Source: Nocardioides xinjiangensis
GTDB lineage: Bacteria; Actinomycetota; Actinomycetes; Propionibacteriales; Nocardioidaceae
DNA: 64,000 bases
Assembly: GCF_017916455.1 (NCBI RefSeq)
Contig: NZ_JAFMSY010000001.1
Span: 1,657,977 to 1,721,976 of the forward strand
Reading direction: 5' to 3'
Shown: positions 7,650 through 17,029 of the stretch, in pieces
How positions within the stretch are numbered: position 1 is the stretch's first letter
Layout of the letters: each line of letters starts with the position of its first letter
The notes under the pieces: generated by a model
Database searches by the model: none
Seen by the model: only the letters and a program-made list of their open reading frames with translations
Told to the model about the DNA's origin: nothing
Program-made: the position numbers and the translations under genes

Positions 7650-7856
7650 ATGAGCCAGACCCAGACCTACGCCGTCACCGGCATGACCTGCGAGCACTGC
7701 GCCGCGTCGGTCACCGAGGAGATCTCCGAGATCGCCGGCGTCGAGGACGTCGACGTCGTCGTCGAGACCGGCGCCGTCACCGTGACCAGCACCGCCCCCC
7801 TCGACGAGTCGGCCGTCCGGGCCGCCGTCGAGGAGGCCGGCTACACGCTCGCCTGA
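7650..7856 (+). CDS. copZ: CopZ-like copper chaperone (HMA domain)
   Basis: A 68-residue single heavy-metal-associated domain. The metal loop GMTCEHC (Cys14 and Cys17) is near the N-terminus and the ferredoxin-like babbab order is recognisable through VEDVDVVVETGAVTV and AVRAAVEEAGYTL. It should carry Cu(I) in the cytoplasm to the P-type ATPase encoded two genes later. The ribosome site CAGGAG precedes the ATG, and its TGA overlaps the next ATG by one base (TGATG), so translation of the pair is coupled. It lies 94 bp after csoR in the same operon. Confidence 0.93.
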   Translation: MSQTQTYAVTGMTCEHCAASVTEEISEIAGVEDVDVVVETGAVTVTSTAPLDESAVRAAVEEAGYTLA

Positions 7857-8846
7857 TGAGCACCCCCGTGCGCGTCGTCGCCTTCGTCACCGCCCTCGCC
7901 GCCGCCTTCGCGGTGGCGTGGGGCGGGGGCCGGCTCGTCGGCCCCCTGGACACCGAGCCCGTCGCCGCCCACGGCGGCATGGCCGGCGTGTCCGCCCACG
8001 ACGAGCAGGCGGACGCGGCGGGTCGCGGTGCCGCGGACGGGCACGGCGCGCACGCAGCCGGCGTCGCCGCGGCTTCGGGGCTCACCGCCCGGGCGGACGG
8101 CCTCACCCTCGCCCTCGCGGACCGCACCCTGCGCCCCGGTCGTCAGCGGCTGGACTTCCGGGTGCTGACGTCCAGCGGCCGGCCGCTGCTCGACTACACC
8201 CGCGAGCACGAGAAGGACCTCCACCTGATCGTCGTACGTCGCGACCTCACCGGGTTCCAGCACGTCCACCCGACGCTCGACCGGTCCACCGGCACGTGGT
8301 CGGCGCGGGTTCGCCTCACGCCGGGCGCGTGGCGGGTCGTGGCCGACTTCACCCCCGAGGACCGTGACGGCACCACGCTGGCCGACGACGTGGCCGTGGC
8401 CGGGACGTTCGCGCCGGCCGACCTCCCCGTCGACGACCGCACGGCGACGCTCCGGACCGACCAGGGCACCTACACGGTCACCCTCACCGGCGACACCGCT
8501 CCCGGCGCGCCCACGGTGCTGACCACCCGCATCGAGCTGGACGGCGAGCCGGTCACGGACCTCGAGCCCTACCTGGGCGCCCACGTACACCTCGTCGCGA
8601 TCCGTGCCGGCGACCTCGGCTACCTGCACGTGCACCCCGAGGAGGGCGCGCCCGGGCCGGGGATCGACTTCGCCACCGGGTTCCCCGAGCCCGCGACGTA
8701 CCGCCTGTTCCTCGACTTCCGGCACCGCGGCACGGTCCGGACGGTCGCGTTCACCGTGGCCTCCGGCGCCGCGCGGGGCGACGCCACCACCGAGCACCCG
8801 ACCCAGCACCCGAGCCAGCACCCGAGCCAGCACGAGGAGGACGACC

Positions 8847-8857
<11 letters not shown>
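7856..8857 (+). CDS. Membrane-anchored His-rich copper-operon protein
   Basis: A 333-residue protein with an N-terminal hydrophobic segment ([19 protein letters not shown], residues 6-24) that is a signal anchor or signal peptide, so the rest is extracytoplasmic. His/Met-rich stretches follow ([24 protein letters not shown]), then two beta-rich domains with the recurring HVHP motif ([18 protein letters not shown]). The C-terminus is a His tail in which Pro-Ser-Gln-His units repeat and which ends EEDDHDH. These residues suggest copper binding outside the membrane. It overlaps copZ by one base and the ATPase gene by 11 bases. I do not recognise a named family with certainty. Confidence 0.75.
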
Positions 8858-11093
<2,236 letters not shown>

Positions 11094-11430
11094 GCGGTGC
11101 GTGAGGCAGGTTCTGCGCTCCCGAAAACTGCCTCACCCGCCGCTCGCCACGCCGCCGCCTCTTCAGCGGTGCGTGGAGCAGGTTCTGCGCTTTCAAAACC
11201 TGCCTCATGCACCGCTGACCGCTTCGCCGCCTCTCCAGCGGTGCGTGAGGCATGTTTCGCGCCTCAAGAACCTGCCTCACCCACCGCTCGCCACGCCGCC
11301 GCCTCTTCAGCGGTGCGTGAGGCAGGTTTCGCGCCTCCGAAAACTGCCTCACCCACCGCTCGCCACGCCGCGTTCCCCCGGCGGTGCGTGAGGCAGGTTT
11401 CGCACCTCAAGAACCTGCCTCACCCACCGC
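11094..11430. repeat. Five tandem 50-bp hairpins at 72-bp period
   Basis: Five imperfect palindromes of exactly 50 bp: 11094-11143, 11166-11215, 11238-11287, 11310-11359 and 11381-11430. The left arm begins GCGGTGCGTGAGGCAGGTT and the right arm ends CTGCCTCACCCACCGC, leaving a loop of about 10. Spacers are 22, 22, 22 and 21 bp; the first and third are identical. A C-C mismatch inside the stem is kept in most copies, while copy 2 has a right arm (GCACCGC) that pairs fully. No coding reading is credible here. It begins directly after the copA stop, so it may also end transcription. Confidence 0.9.
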
Positions 11431-11493
11431 CGCCGGGGGCGGAGGGTCGGCGCGGGGCAGCCCGCCGCGAGGCGTCTGGGACAATCGGCCCTC

Positions 11494-11853
11494 GTGGACG
11501 GACCCCTGCCCCTCGCGCTGCTCGTCGGCTCCCTGCTGTTCGCGGCGGTCGTGCTGGTCTACGTCGTGCTCGACCGCACGCCCGACTGGGGCCTGCTCGG
11601 GCTCGCCGGCGTGGTCGAGGCGGCGACGCTGGTGCTGCTGGTGGTCGCCGCGGTGCAGGTGGGCGGCGTGGACCTCTCCGGAGGCGCGGTCGTCACCCTG
11701 TTCGGCTACCTGCTGGCCGGTCTGGTGCTGCTGCCCATCGGCTTCGTGTGGTCGCTGGCCGAGCGGAGCCGCGGCGCGACCGCGGTGCTGCTGGTCGCCG
11801 GACTCGCGCAGGCCTTCGTCGTGCTGCGCGTCATGCAGGTCTGGCCGTCATGA
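11494..11853 (+). CDS. Small polytopic membrane protein
   Basis: A 119-residue, very hydrophobic protein with about four membrane helices (for example LALLVGSLLFAAVVLVYVVL and TAVLLVAGLAQAFVVLRVM). The GTG start has a GACAAT hexamer eight bases before it and no Shine-Dalgarno. Its TGA overlaps the ATG of the next gene by four bases (ATGA), and that gene is also a small membrane protein, so the two probably work as a pair. No family with known function is recognised. The gene starts about 60 bp after the hairpin array. Confidence 0.75.
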   Translation: MDGPLPLALLVGSLLFAAVVLVYVVLDRTPDWGLLGLAGVVEAATLVLLVVAAVQVGGVDLSGGAVVTLFGYLLAGLVLLPIGFVWSLAERSRGATAVLLVAGLAQAFVVLRVMQVWPS

Positions 11854-12251
11854 GGACGAACCCTTCCACCCGCACAGGCGCCGGCCGCGCCCTCGTCACC
11901 GTCTACGGCGTGTTCGCGCTCGCCGCGACCGCGCGCTCGCTCGTCCAGCTGCTCACCAAGGCCGACGAGGCGCCCCTGGCGTACGCGCTCTCGGCCGTCG
12001 CCGGGCTCGTGTACGTCGCGGCCACGATCGGCCTCGCCGAGCTCGGTCCCAACCCGCGCCGGCTGGCGTGGGCCGCGGTGGGCTTCGAGCTCGTCGGCGT
12101 GCTGACCGTCGGCACGCTCACGGTCCTGGACCCCGAGCTCTTCCCCGACCAGACGGTGTGGTCGGCGTACGGCGCCGGCTACGGCTGGCTGCCCCTGGTG
12201 CTCCCCTTCGCCGGCATCGCGTGGCTGTGGCACACGCGGCCGCGGCCCTGA
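11850..12251 (+). CDS. Small polytopic membrane protein
   Basis: A 133-residue integral membrane protein with four predicted helices: ALVTVYGVFALAATARSLVQLL, APLAYALSAVAGLVYVAATIGLA, LAWAAVGFELVGVLTVGTLTVL and WLPLVLPFAGIAWLW. It starts inside the stop of the upstream membrane protein gene (ATGA overlap). The pattern recalls small integral membrane proteins found throughout actinobacteria, but no activity is known to me. It ends just before a peptidase-like gene remnant on the other strand. Confidence 0.75.
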   Translation: MRTNPSTRTGAGRALVTVYGVFALAATARSLVQLLTKADEAPLAYALSAVAGLVYVAATIGLAELGPNPRRLAWAAVGFELVGVLTVGTLTVLDPELFPDQTVWSAYGAGYGWLPLVLPFAGIAWLWHTRPRP

Positions 12252-12284
12252 GGCGGCGCCAGGCGCCGAACCGGATCCACTCCT

Positions 12285-12460
12285 CTCGGAGACCGCCTCG
12301 AGGGACCCGTCCACGACCCGGATCGCGGTCTGCTCGTCGATCGCGTACGCCGGTCCGCCGACCCGGCTGCCCACCGCTCCGCCTCGGACGGCGAGTTCTC
12401 CGGGAACGCGCCGAGGTGGGGGAGGACCGAGAAGTCGACGACGCTGAGGGTGCAGTCGTC
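12285..12460 (-). pseudogene. Remnant of a peptidase-E-like (type 1 GATase-like) gene
   Basis: Two reading frames of the minus strand together give the end of a peptidase-E/type-1-glutamine-amidotransferase-like protein: LSVVDFSVLPHLGAFPENSP and SEAERWAAG in one frame, then GGPAYAIDEQTAIRVVDG and SLEAVSE in another. The switch falls near 12365, consistent with a one- or two-base indel. Nothing resembling the N-terminal two thirds (with the nucleophile Ser) is seen upstream, where the rimK-like gene ends instead. It is therefore a decayed fragment. The family call rests on the characteristic AYAIDxQTAI...VVDG ending as I know it. Confidence 0.65.
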
Positions 12461-12489
12461 CGGCGCCGCCGGCCGCCCGACCGCCGAGG

Positions 12490-13689
12490 TCAGTGGCTCT
12501 CCGGCGGCAGGTGCTTCTTCATCAGCCGCCGGACCCGCTTCTGCTTGCGGTCGGGGATCATCGAGCGCATCTCCTCCAGCTTGCCGAAGCACAGCAGCCG
12601 GTCCTCGCCCTCGAGCACGGTCTTGTTGCGGGGGTTCGGGATGACGTGGGTGCCGCGGTGCAGCGTCAGCACGGTGATGTCGCGCTCGTCGAGGCCGGAC
12701 TCGCCGAGCCTCTTGCCGACCATCTCCGAGCCGGCGTGCACGACGATCTCGGCCACGCCGTAGCCGGTCGACACCGTCAGCCGCTGGCGTACGTCGATGT
12801 CGGGGAAGGCGACCTGGTTAGCCATGTAGTCGACGATCGCGCCGGCGACGTCGAGCCTGGTCGCGGTCTCGATGCCCTCGAGCCCGGGCGAGGAGTTCAC
12901 CTCCATCACCTGCGGGCCCTTGCGGCCCTCCAGCATGTCGACGCCGGCGACCCGGAGCCCCATGATCTGCGCGGACCGCACGGCGACGCGCTCGAACTCC
13001 TCGTCGAGCTCGACCGCCTCCACGCTGCCGCCGCGGTGGACGTTGGAGCGGAACTCGTCTCCCTGTGCGACCCGGCGCATGGCCGCCACCACCCGGTCGC
13101 CGACCACCAGCGCGCGGATGTCGCGGCCCTTGCTCTCCTTGACGAACCGCTGGATGAGCACGTTCTGCCTGGTGCTCTGCAGCGTCTCGATGATGGCCTC
13201 GGCGACCTTGAGGGTCGGCGCCAGGATCACGCCGATGCCCTGCGTGCCCTCGAGCAGCTTGATCACCACCGGGGCGCCGCCGACCCGCTCGATCGCCGGG
13301 ATCACGTCGGCGCGGTCGCGCACGAACGTCGTGGCCGGCATCGGGATCTTGTGGCGCGACAGGATCTGCGTGGCGCGCAGCTTGTCGCGGCTGTTGGCGA
13401 TGCCGTAGCTGGTGTTGGGCGTGTAGACGTCCATCTGCTCGAACTGGCGCACCACGGCGGTGCCGAAGTAGGTGATCGAGTTGCCGATGCGCGGCAGCAC
13501 GGCGTCGTACGTCGAGAGCTGCTTGCCGCGGAACAGCAGGTCGGGCTCGTCGCCGGACAGGTCGATGCCGAAGCGCAGCGTGTTGAGCACCTTCACGTCG
13601 TGGCCACGGTCGAGGGCTGCCGTCCGGAGCCGCTGGGTGCTGTAGGAGCGCGGGGCGCGGGAGAGGATGGCGAGCTTCACGGGCGTCAT
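12490..13689 (-). CDS. RimK-like ATP-grasp ligase with C-terminal RCK_C domain
   Basis: A 399-residue protein. Residues about 1-290 are a RimK-type ATP-grasp ligase: LAILSRAPRSYSTQRL, then NSRDKLRATQIL, PVVIKLLEGTQGIGVIL for the ATP loop, and GPQVMEVNSSPGLEGIE, the Mg-binding Asn/Glu end. RimK enzymes add glutamate or other amino acids to carboxyl ends of proteins or peptides. Residues about 310-380 (VSTGYGVAEIVVHAGSEMVG... ITVLTLHRG... EDRLLCFG) form a TrkA_C/RCK_C ligand-binding domain, an extra module that suggests allosteric control. A GGAGG site precedes the ATG. It is divergent from two peptidase genes likely to be its partners. Confidence 0.88.
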   Translation of the reverse strand: MTPVKLAILSRAPRSYSTQRLRTAALDRGHDVKVLNTLRFGIDLSGDEPDLLFRGKQLSTYDAVLPRIGNSITYFGTAVVRQFEQMDVYTPNTSYGIANSRDKLRATQILSRHKIPMPATTFVRDRADVIPAIERVGGAPVVIKLLEGTQGIGVILAPTLKVAEAIIETLQSTRQNVLIQRFVKESKGRDIRALVVGDRVVAAMRRVAQGDEFRSNVHRGGSVEAVELDEEFERVAVRSAQIMGLRVAGVDMLEGRKGPQVMEVNSSPGLEGIETATRLDVAGAIVDYMANQVAFPDIDVRQRLTVSTGYGVAEIVVHAGSEMVGKRLGESGLDERDITVLTLHRGTHVIPNPRNKTVLEGEDRLLCFGKLEEMRSMIPDRKQKRVRRLMKKHLPPESH

Positions 13690-13735
13690 ACAAGCACGCC
13701 CCCTCCTGGTCCGGACCACCTGACAAGATGGGCCC

Positions 13736-14239
13736 GTGTCGTCCCCCGAGCCGCCCGAGCCGCCCGAGCAGCCGGCGCAGCCGCACGTCGTCGTCGGGTG
13801 GCGTGAGTGGGTGGCGCTGCCGCAGGCCGGCCTGCCGTGGGTGAAGGCCAAGATCGACACCGGGGCCCGGTCGTCCTCCATCCACGCCTTCGACCTCGAG
13901 TCGTTCGACCGCGACGGCGAGGAGTGGGTGCGCTTCTCGATCCACCCCTGGCAGCGCTCCGACGAGGACCACGTCGAGCTCGCCCTGCCCGTGCTCGACC
14001 GCCGGGAGGTGCGCTCGAGCAACGGCCAGGCGGAGGAGCGGTACGCCGTCGCGCTGGACGTGACGCTCGCCGGGCGCACCGTCACCACCGAGATGACGTT
14101 GAGCAACCGGGACGAGATGGGCTTCCGGATGCTGATCGGGCGCGAGGCGCTCGAGCGCGGGTTCCTCGTCGACGCGTCGCGCTCCTACGCCGGCGGCCGG
14201 CCGCGCCGGTCCGTGCGGCGGAAGAACTGGGGGAAGTAG
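13736..14239 (+). CDS. Retropepsin-like RimK-associated protease (Zn_protease family)
   Basis: A 167-residue protein of the family often named ATP-dependent zinc protease. The core VKAKIDTGARSSSIHA carries the DTGA motif of retropepsin-type aspartic proteases, followed by FSIHPWQR and MTLSNRDEMGFRMLIGREAL. Established genomic studies link this family with RimK ligases and AspA/AstE peptidases in peptide-tag systems. Here it is divergent from the RimK gene (46 bp between starts) and its TAG overlaps the next GTG by one base. The N-terminus is a Pro/Glu-rich linker. The GTG start has CAAGAT six bases upstream and no Shine-Dalgarno. Substrate unknown. Confidence 0.85.
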   Translation: MSSPEPPEPPEQPAQPHVVVGWREWVALPQAGLPWVKAKIDTGARSSSIHAFDLESFDRDGEEWVRFSIHPWQRSDEDHVELALPVLDRREVRSSNGQAEERYAVALDVTLAGRTVTTEMTLSNRDEMGFRMLIGREALERGFLVDASRSYAGGRPRRSVRRKNWGK

Positions 14240-15186
14240 TGGCGCGCGAGTCGTTCGCCATCGGGGGCGTGAGGATCCGCTCCGGGACCGCGCGCGCCCT
14301 GGAGCTGCCCATCACGCGGCTCGTCACCGGCGCCGACGTCACCCTGCCGGTCCGCGTGGTGCACGGACGAGAGGACGGGCCGAGCGTGTGGATCGACGCG
14401 GCGATCCACGGCGACGAGGTCGCCGGCGTCGAGGTGGTGCGGCAGGTGATGGCCGGCCTCGACCCCAAGAGCTTCCGCGGCACCCTGGTCGCGGTGCCGA
14501 TCGTCAACGTGCTCGGGTTCATGACCGGCGACCGCTACCTGCCCGACCGGCGCGACCTCAACCGCTCCTTCCCCGGCTCCGCGCGGGGCTCGCTCGCGAG
14601 CCGCATCGCCCACCTGTTCATGCGCGAGATCGTGGCGGGCTGCGAGGTGGGCATCGACCTCCACACCGGCTCCGACCGGCGCAGCAACCTGCCGCAGGTC
14701 CGCGCCGACCTCGACGACCCGCGCACCCGCGAGCTCGCCGCCGCCTTCGGGGCGCCGGTCATGCTGCACGCCCGGATCCGCGACGGCTCCCTGCGCCATG
14801 CCGCCCGGGAGCAGGGCGCGAAGGTGCTGCTCTACGAGGCCGGCGAGCCGCTGCGGTTCGACGACTACGCCGTGCAGGCCGGCGTCCTCGGCGTACGCCG
14901 GGTGCTGGCCGCGCTGGGCATGACCGAGGCCGTCGACGAGCCCCCCGTCGAGCCGAGCCTGGAGTGCCGCGCCAGCGGCTGGGTGCGCGCGCGGCGCACC
15001 GGGATCCTCCACCTCGACGCTCAGCTGGGCCAGAAGGTGAGCGACGGGGAGCGCCTGGGCACGCTGTTCGACTCCTTCGGCAAGACGCTGCGGGCGGTCT
15101 ACGCCAACCGCGACGGCATCGTGATCGGCCGCACCGAGGCGCCGCTCGTGAACTCCGGCGACGCCGTGGTGCACATCGCCGAGTGA
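14239..15186 (+). CDS. Succinylglutamate desuccinylase/aspartoacylase-family metallopeptidase
   Basis: A 315-residue M14-like zinc amidohydrolase of the AstE/AspA family. Zinc ligands are visible in IDAAIHGDEVAG (His and Glu) and in GIDLHTGSDRR (the later His), and NLPQVRADL and YEAGEP fit the substrate pocket and catalytic Glu. The C-terminal 80 residues (GWVRARRTGILHLDAQLGQ... VYANRDGIVIG) form the beta-rich domain common to the family. It begins within the stop of the retropepsin-like gene. With RimK it suggests a ligase/hydrolase cycle on a peptide or protein tail; that cycle is inference. Confidence 0.88.
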   Translation: MARESFAIGGVRIRSGTARALELPITRLVTGADVTLPVRVVHGREDGPSVWIDAAIHGDEVAGVEVVRQVMAGLDPKSFRGTLVAVPIVNVLGFMTGDRYLPDRRDLNRSFPGSARGSLASRIAHLFMREIVAGCEVGIDLHTGSDRRSNLPQVRADLDDPRTRELAAAFGAPVMLHARIRDGSLRHAAREQGAKVLLYEAGEPLRFDDYAVQAGVLGVRRVLAALGMTEAVDEPPVEPSLECRASGWVRARRTGILHLDAQLGQKVSDGERLGTLFDSFGKTLRAVYANRDGIVIGRTEAPLVNSGDAVVHIAE

Positions 15187-15217
15187 GCGGCCCGGCGCGT
15201 TTGGTTGAGTGCGCGAC

Positions 15218-16432
15218 ATGGTCTTCGACGCTCCTGCCTTCGACGTGGCGGCCTTCCGCGCCGGGTTCCCGTCCCTCGACTCGGGCATCGCCCACTTCGA
15301 CAACCCGGGCGGCACCCAGACACCACGCGTGGTCGGCGACGCGATCGCCCGGACCCTGACCGGGCCGCTCTCGCAGCGCGGCGCCGCGACGCTGAGCCAG
15401 CGCAACGCCGAGGACGCCGTCGCCGGGTTCCGCTCGGCGGTCGCCGACCTCGTCGGCGGCGACCCACGCGGTGTCGTGCACGGTCGGAGCGCCACCGCGC
15501 TGACGTACGACGTCTCCCGCACGCTCGCGGCGACGTGGGCCGCCGGCGACGAGGTGGTCGTCAGCGAGCTGGACCACGACGCCAACGTGCGGCCGTGGGT
15601 CCAGGCGGCCGAGCGCGTCGGGGCGAGCGTCCGGTGGCTCCGGCTCGACCCCGCGACCGGCGAGCTCGACCTCTCCTCCCTCGACGTCATCGGCGAACGC
15701 ACCCGGCTGGTCGCCCTGACGGCTGCCTCCAACCTGCTCGGCACGCGGCCGCCGGTGGCGACCGTCGCCGCCCGGGCGCACGAGGTGGGCGCGCTGGTCC
15801 ACGTCGACGCGGTGCACCACGCCGCGCACGCGGCTCCGGACGTCGCCGCGATGGGGGCCGACCTGCTGGTCTGCTCGCCCTACAAGTTCTTCGGTCCCCA
15901 CTGCGGCGCCCTCGTCGCCGACCCCGCGCTCCTCGAGACGCTGCGGCCGGACAAGCTGGTGCCGTCGAGCGACGCAGTCCCCGAACGGTTCGAGCTCGGG
16001 ACGCTGCCCTACGAGCTGCTCGCCGGGACGACCGCCGCGGTCGACCTCATCGCCTCTCTCGGCTCCGGTGCCTCCCGACGGGAGCGGCTGGTCTCCGCAG
16101 CAGGCCTGATCGCGGCGCACGAGCTGCGGCTGCGGGAGCGGATCGAGGAGGCGCTGGGCTCGCTCGGCGACCACCTGACCCTCCACTCGCGGGCGGCCGA
16201 CCGGACGTCCACGCTGTTCCTCACCTTCCACGAGCGCCGGCCCGTGGACGCGTACGAGCACCTCGCGAAGCGCGACGTCCTCGTGCCCGCTGGCACGTTC
16301 TACGCCCACGAGACGTTCCGGGCGCTGCGGCTGCCGGTCGACGCCGGCCTGCGGATCGGGCTGGCGGCCTACAACGACGACAGCGACGTCGACCGGCTGC
16401 TCGACGGGCTGACCGACTTCCTCGGGGCCTGA
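15218..16432 (+). CDS. PLP-dependent class V aminotransferase / cysteine-desulfurase-like protein
   Basis: A 404-residue fold-type I PLP enzyme. The N-terminal HFDNPGGTQTP, the middle ELDHDANVRPW and LVALTAASNLLGT, VHVDAVHHAAH (the PLP-ring Asp and His) and the Schiff-base Lys in CSPYKFFGPHCG match the cysteine-desulfurase-like subfamily SufS/IscS-like proteins. An obvious catalytic-loop Cys is not seen, so a true desulfurase role is doubtful. A TTGAGT hexamer seven bases before the ATG at 15218 supports that start over the GTG at 15209. No Fe-S assembly genes are near. Confidence 0.82.
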   Translation: MVFDAPAFDVAAFRAGFPSLDSGIAHFDNPGGTQTPRVVGDAIARTLTGPLSQRGAATLSQRNAEDAVAGFRSAVADLVGGDPRGVVHGRSATALTYDVSRTLAATWAAGDEVVVSELDHDANVRPWVQAAERVGASVRWLRLDPATGELDLSSLDVIGERTRLVALTAASNLLGTRPPVATVAARAHEVGALVHVDAVHHAAHAAPDVAAMGADLLVCSPYKFFGPHCGALVADPALLETLRPDKLVPSSDAVPERFELGTLPYELLAGTTAAVDLIASLGSGASRRERLVSAAGLIAAHELRLRERIEEALGSLGDHLTLHSRAADRTSTLFLTFHERRPVDAYEHLAKRDVLVPAGTFYAHETFRALRLPVDAGLRIGLAAYNDDSDVDRLLDGLTDFLGA

Positions 16433-16448
16433 GGCGGCGGGGTCCGGC

Positions 16449-16704
16449 TCAGCCGCGCCGCCACCCGTACGTCCGGGTGCGGGCGCCCGCGCGGAACCCG
16501 ATCCGGCGGTGGAGCCGCCCCGGCGCGGGGTAGCCGTCGTCCCCGCGCGGGCCGGTCACGACGTGGTCCAGGCCGGGGTCGTAGGGCGCGAGCGTCATGA
16601 GCCCGCTCATACCCCGCGGCGGTGACCCGGGACGTGGCCGACCAGGCGGCACGGTGGACCGCCGCCCGGCGCTCGTGCTCGACGTCGAGCCGCACGAGGG
16701 TCAT
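16449..16704 (-). pseudogene. Remnant of a GNAT acetyltransferase gene
   Basis: The minus strand reads VRLDVEHERRAAVHRAAW then SRVTAAGYER in one frame and, after a shift near 16605, TLAPYDPGLDHVVTGPRG, DDGYPAPGRLHRRIGF and RAGARTRTYG in another. These match the start, second strand and end of GNAT N-acetyltransferases, but the central acetyl-CoA-binding region is missing. So the gene has both a frameshift and an internal deletion. The ATG at 16704 would have been its start. It fills most of the 320-bp space between the PLP enzyme gene and the next small gene. Confidence 0.65.
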
Positions 16705-16754
16705 GACCGCACTGTGGCACCGCGCGGGGGGACGCGCGCGGGCTCCGCGCGCCG

Positions 16755-16988
16755 TCAGCCGTCGTGGACCTGCTCGGCCACCTCCTCCGAGGCGAGGCCC
16801 TGCTCGTGGGCGCGCGAGTCCACGCCGTCGGCGTCGACCATGTCGCCGACGGTCGCGTTGCCCGTGGGCTCGGCGTCGAGGGCGGCCTGGCGCTCCTCGT
16901 CGCTGACCCGCTCGCCGGCGGTCGGGAACGCCGACTCCTCGGGGTGCGGGGCGTAGGGGTCGGGCTCGGTGCGGTCGTCGCTGGTCAT
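16755..16988 (-). CDS. Small acidic hypothetical protein
   Basis: A 77-residue, strongly acidic, hydrophilic protein (MTSDDRTEPDPYAPHPEES... DSRAHEQGLASEEVAEQVHDG) with no membrane segment, Cys or recognised domain; probably largely disordered. The ATG is preceded by a TACGGT hexamer six bases upstream, the leaderless pattern seen for many genes in this window. It is divergent from the Y-family polymerase gene with 41 bp between the starts. No function can be proposed. Confidence 0.65.
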   Translation of the reverse strand: MTSDDRTEPDPYAPHPEESAFPTAGERVSDEERQAALDAEPTGNATVGDMVDADGVDSRAHEQGLASEEVAEQVHDG

Positions 16989-17029
16989 GGTCCGACCGTA
17001 CGCCGCCGGCGCTCCTCCACAATGGACGG

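Noticed and set aside
11094..11430. CRISPR array
   Set aside because: Units are palindromic and 50 bp, spacers are near-identical to each other rather than unique, and no cas gene is present.
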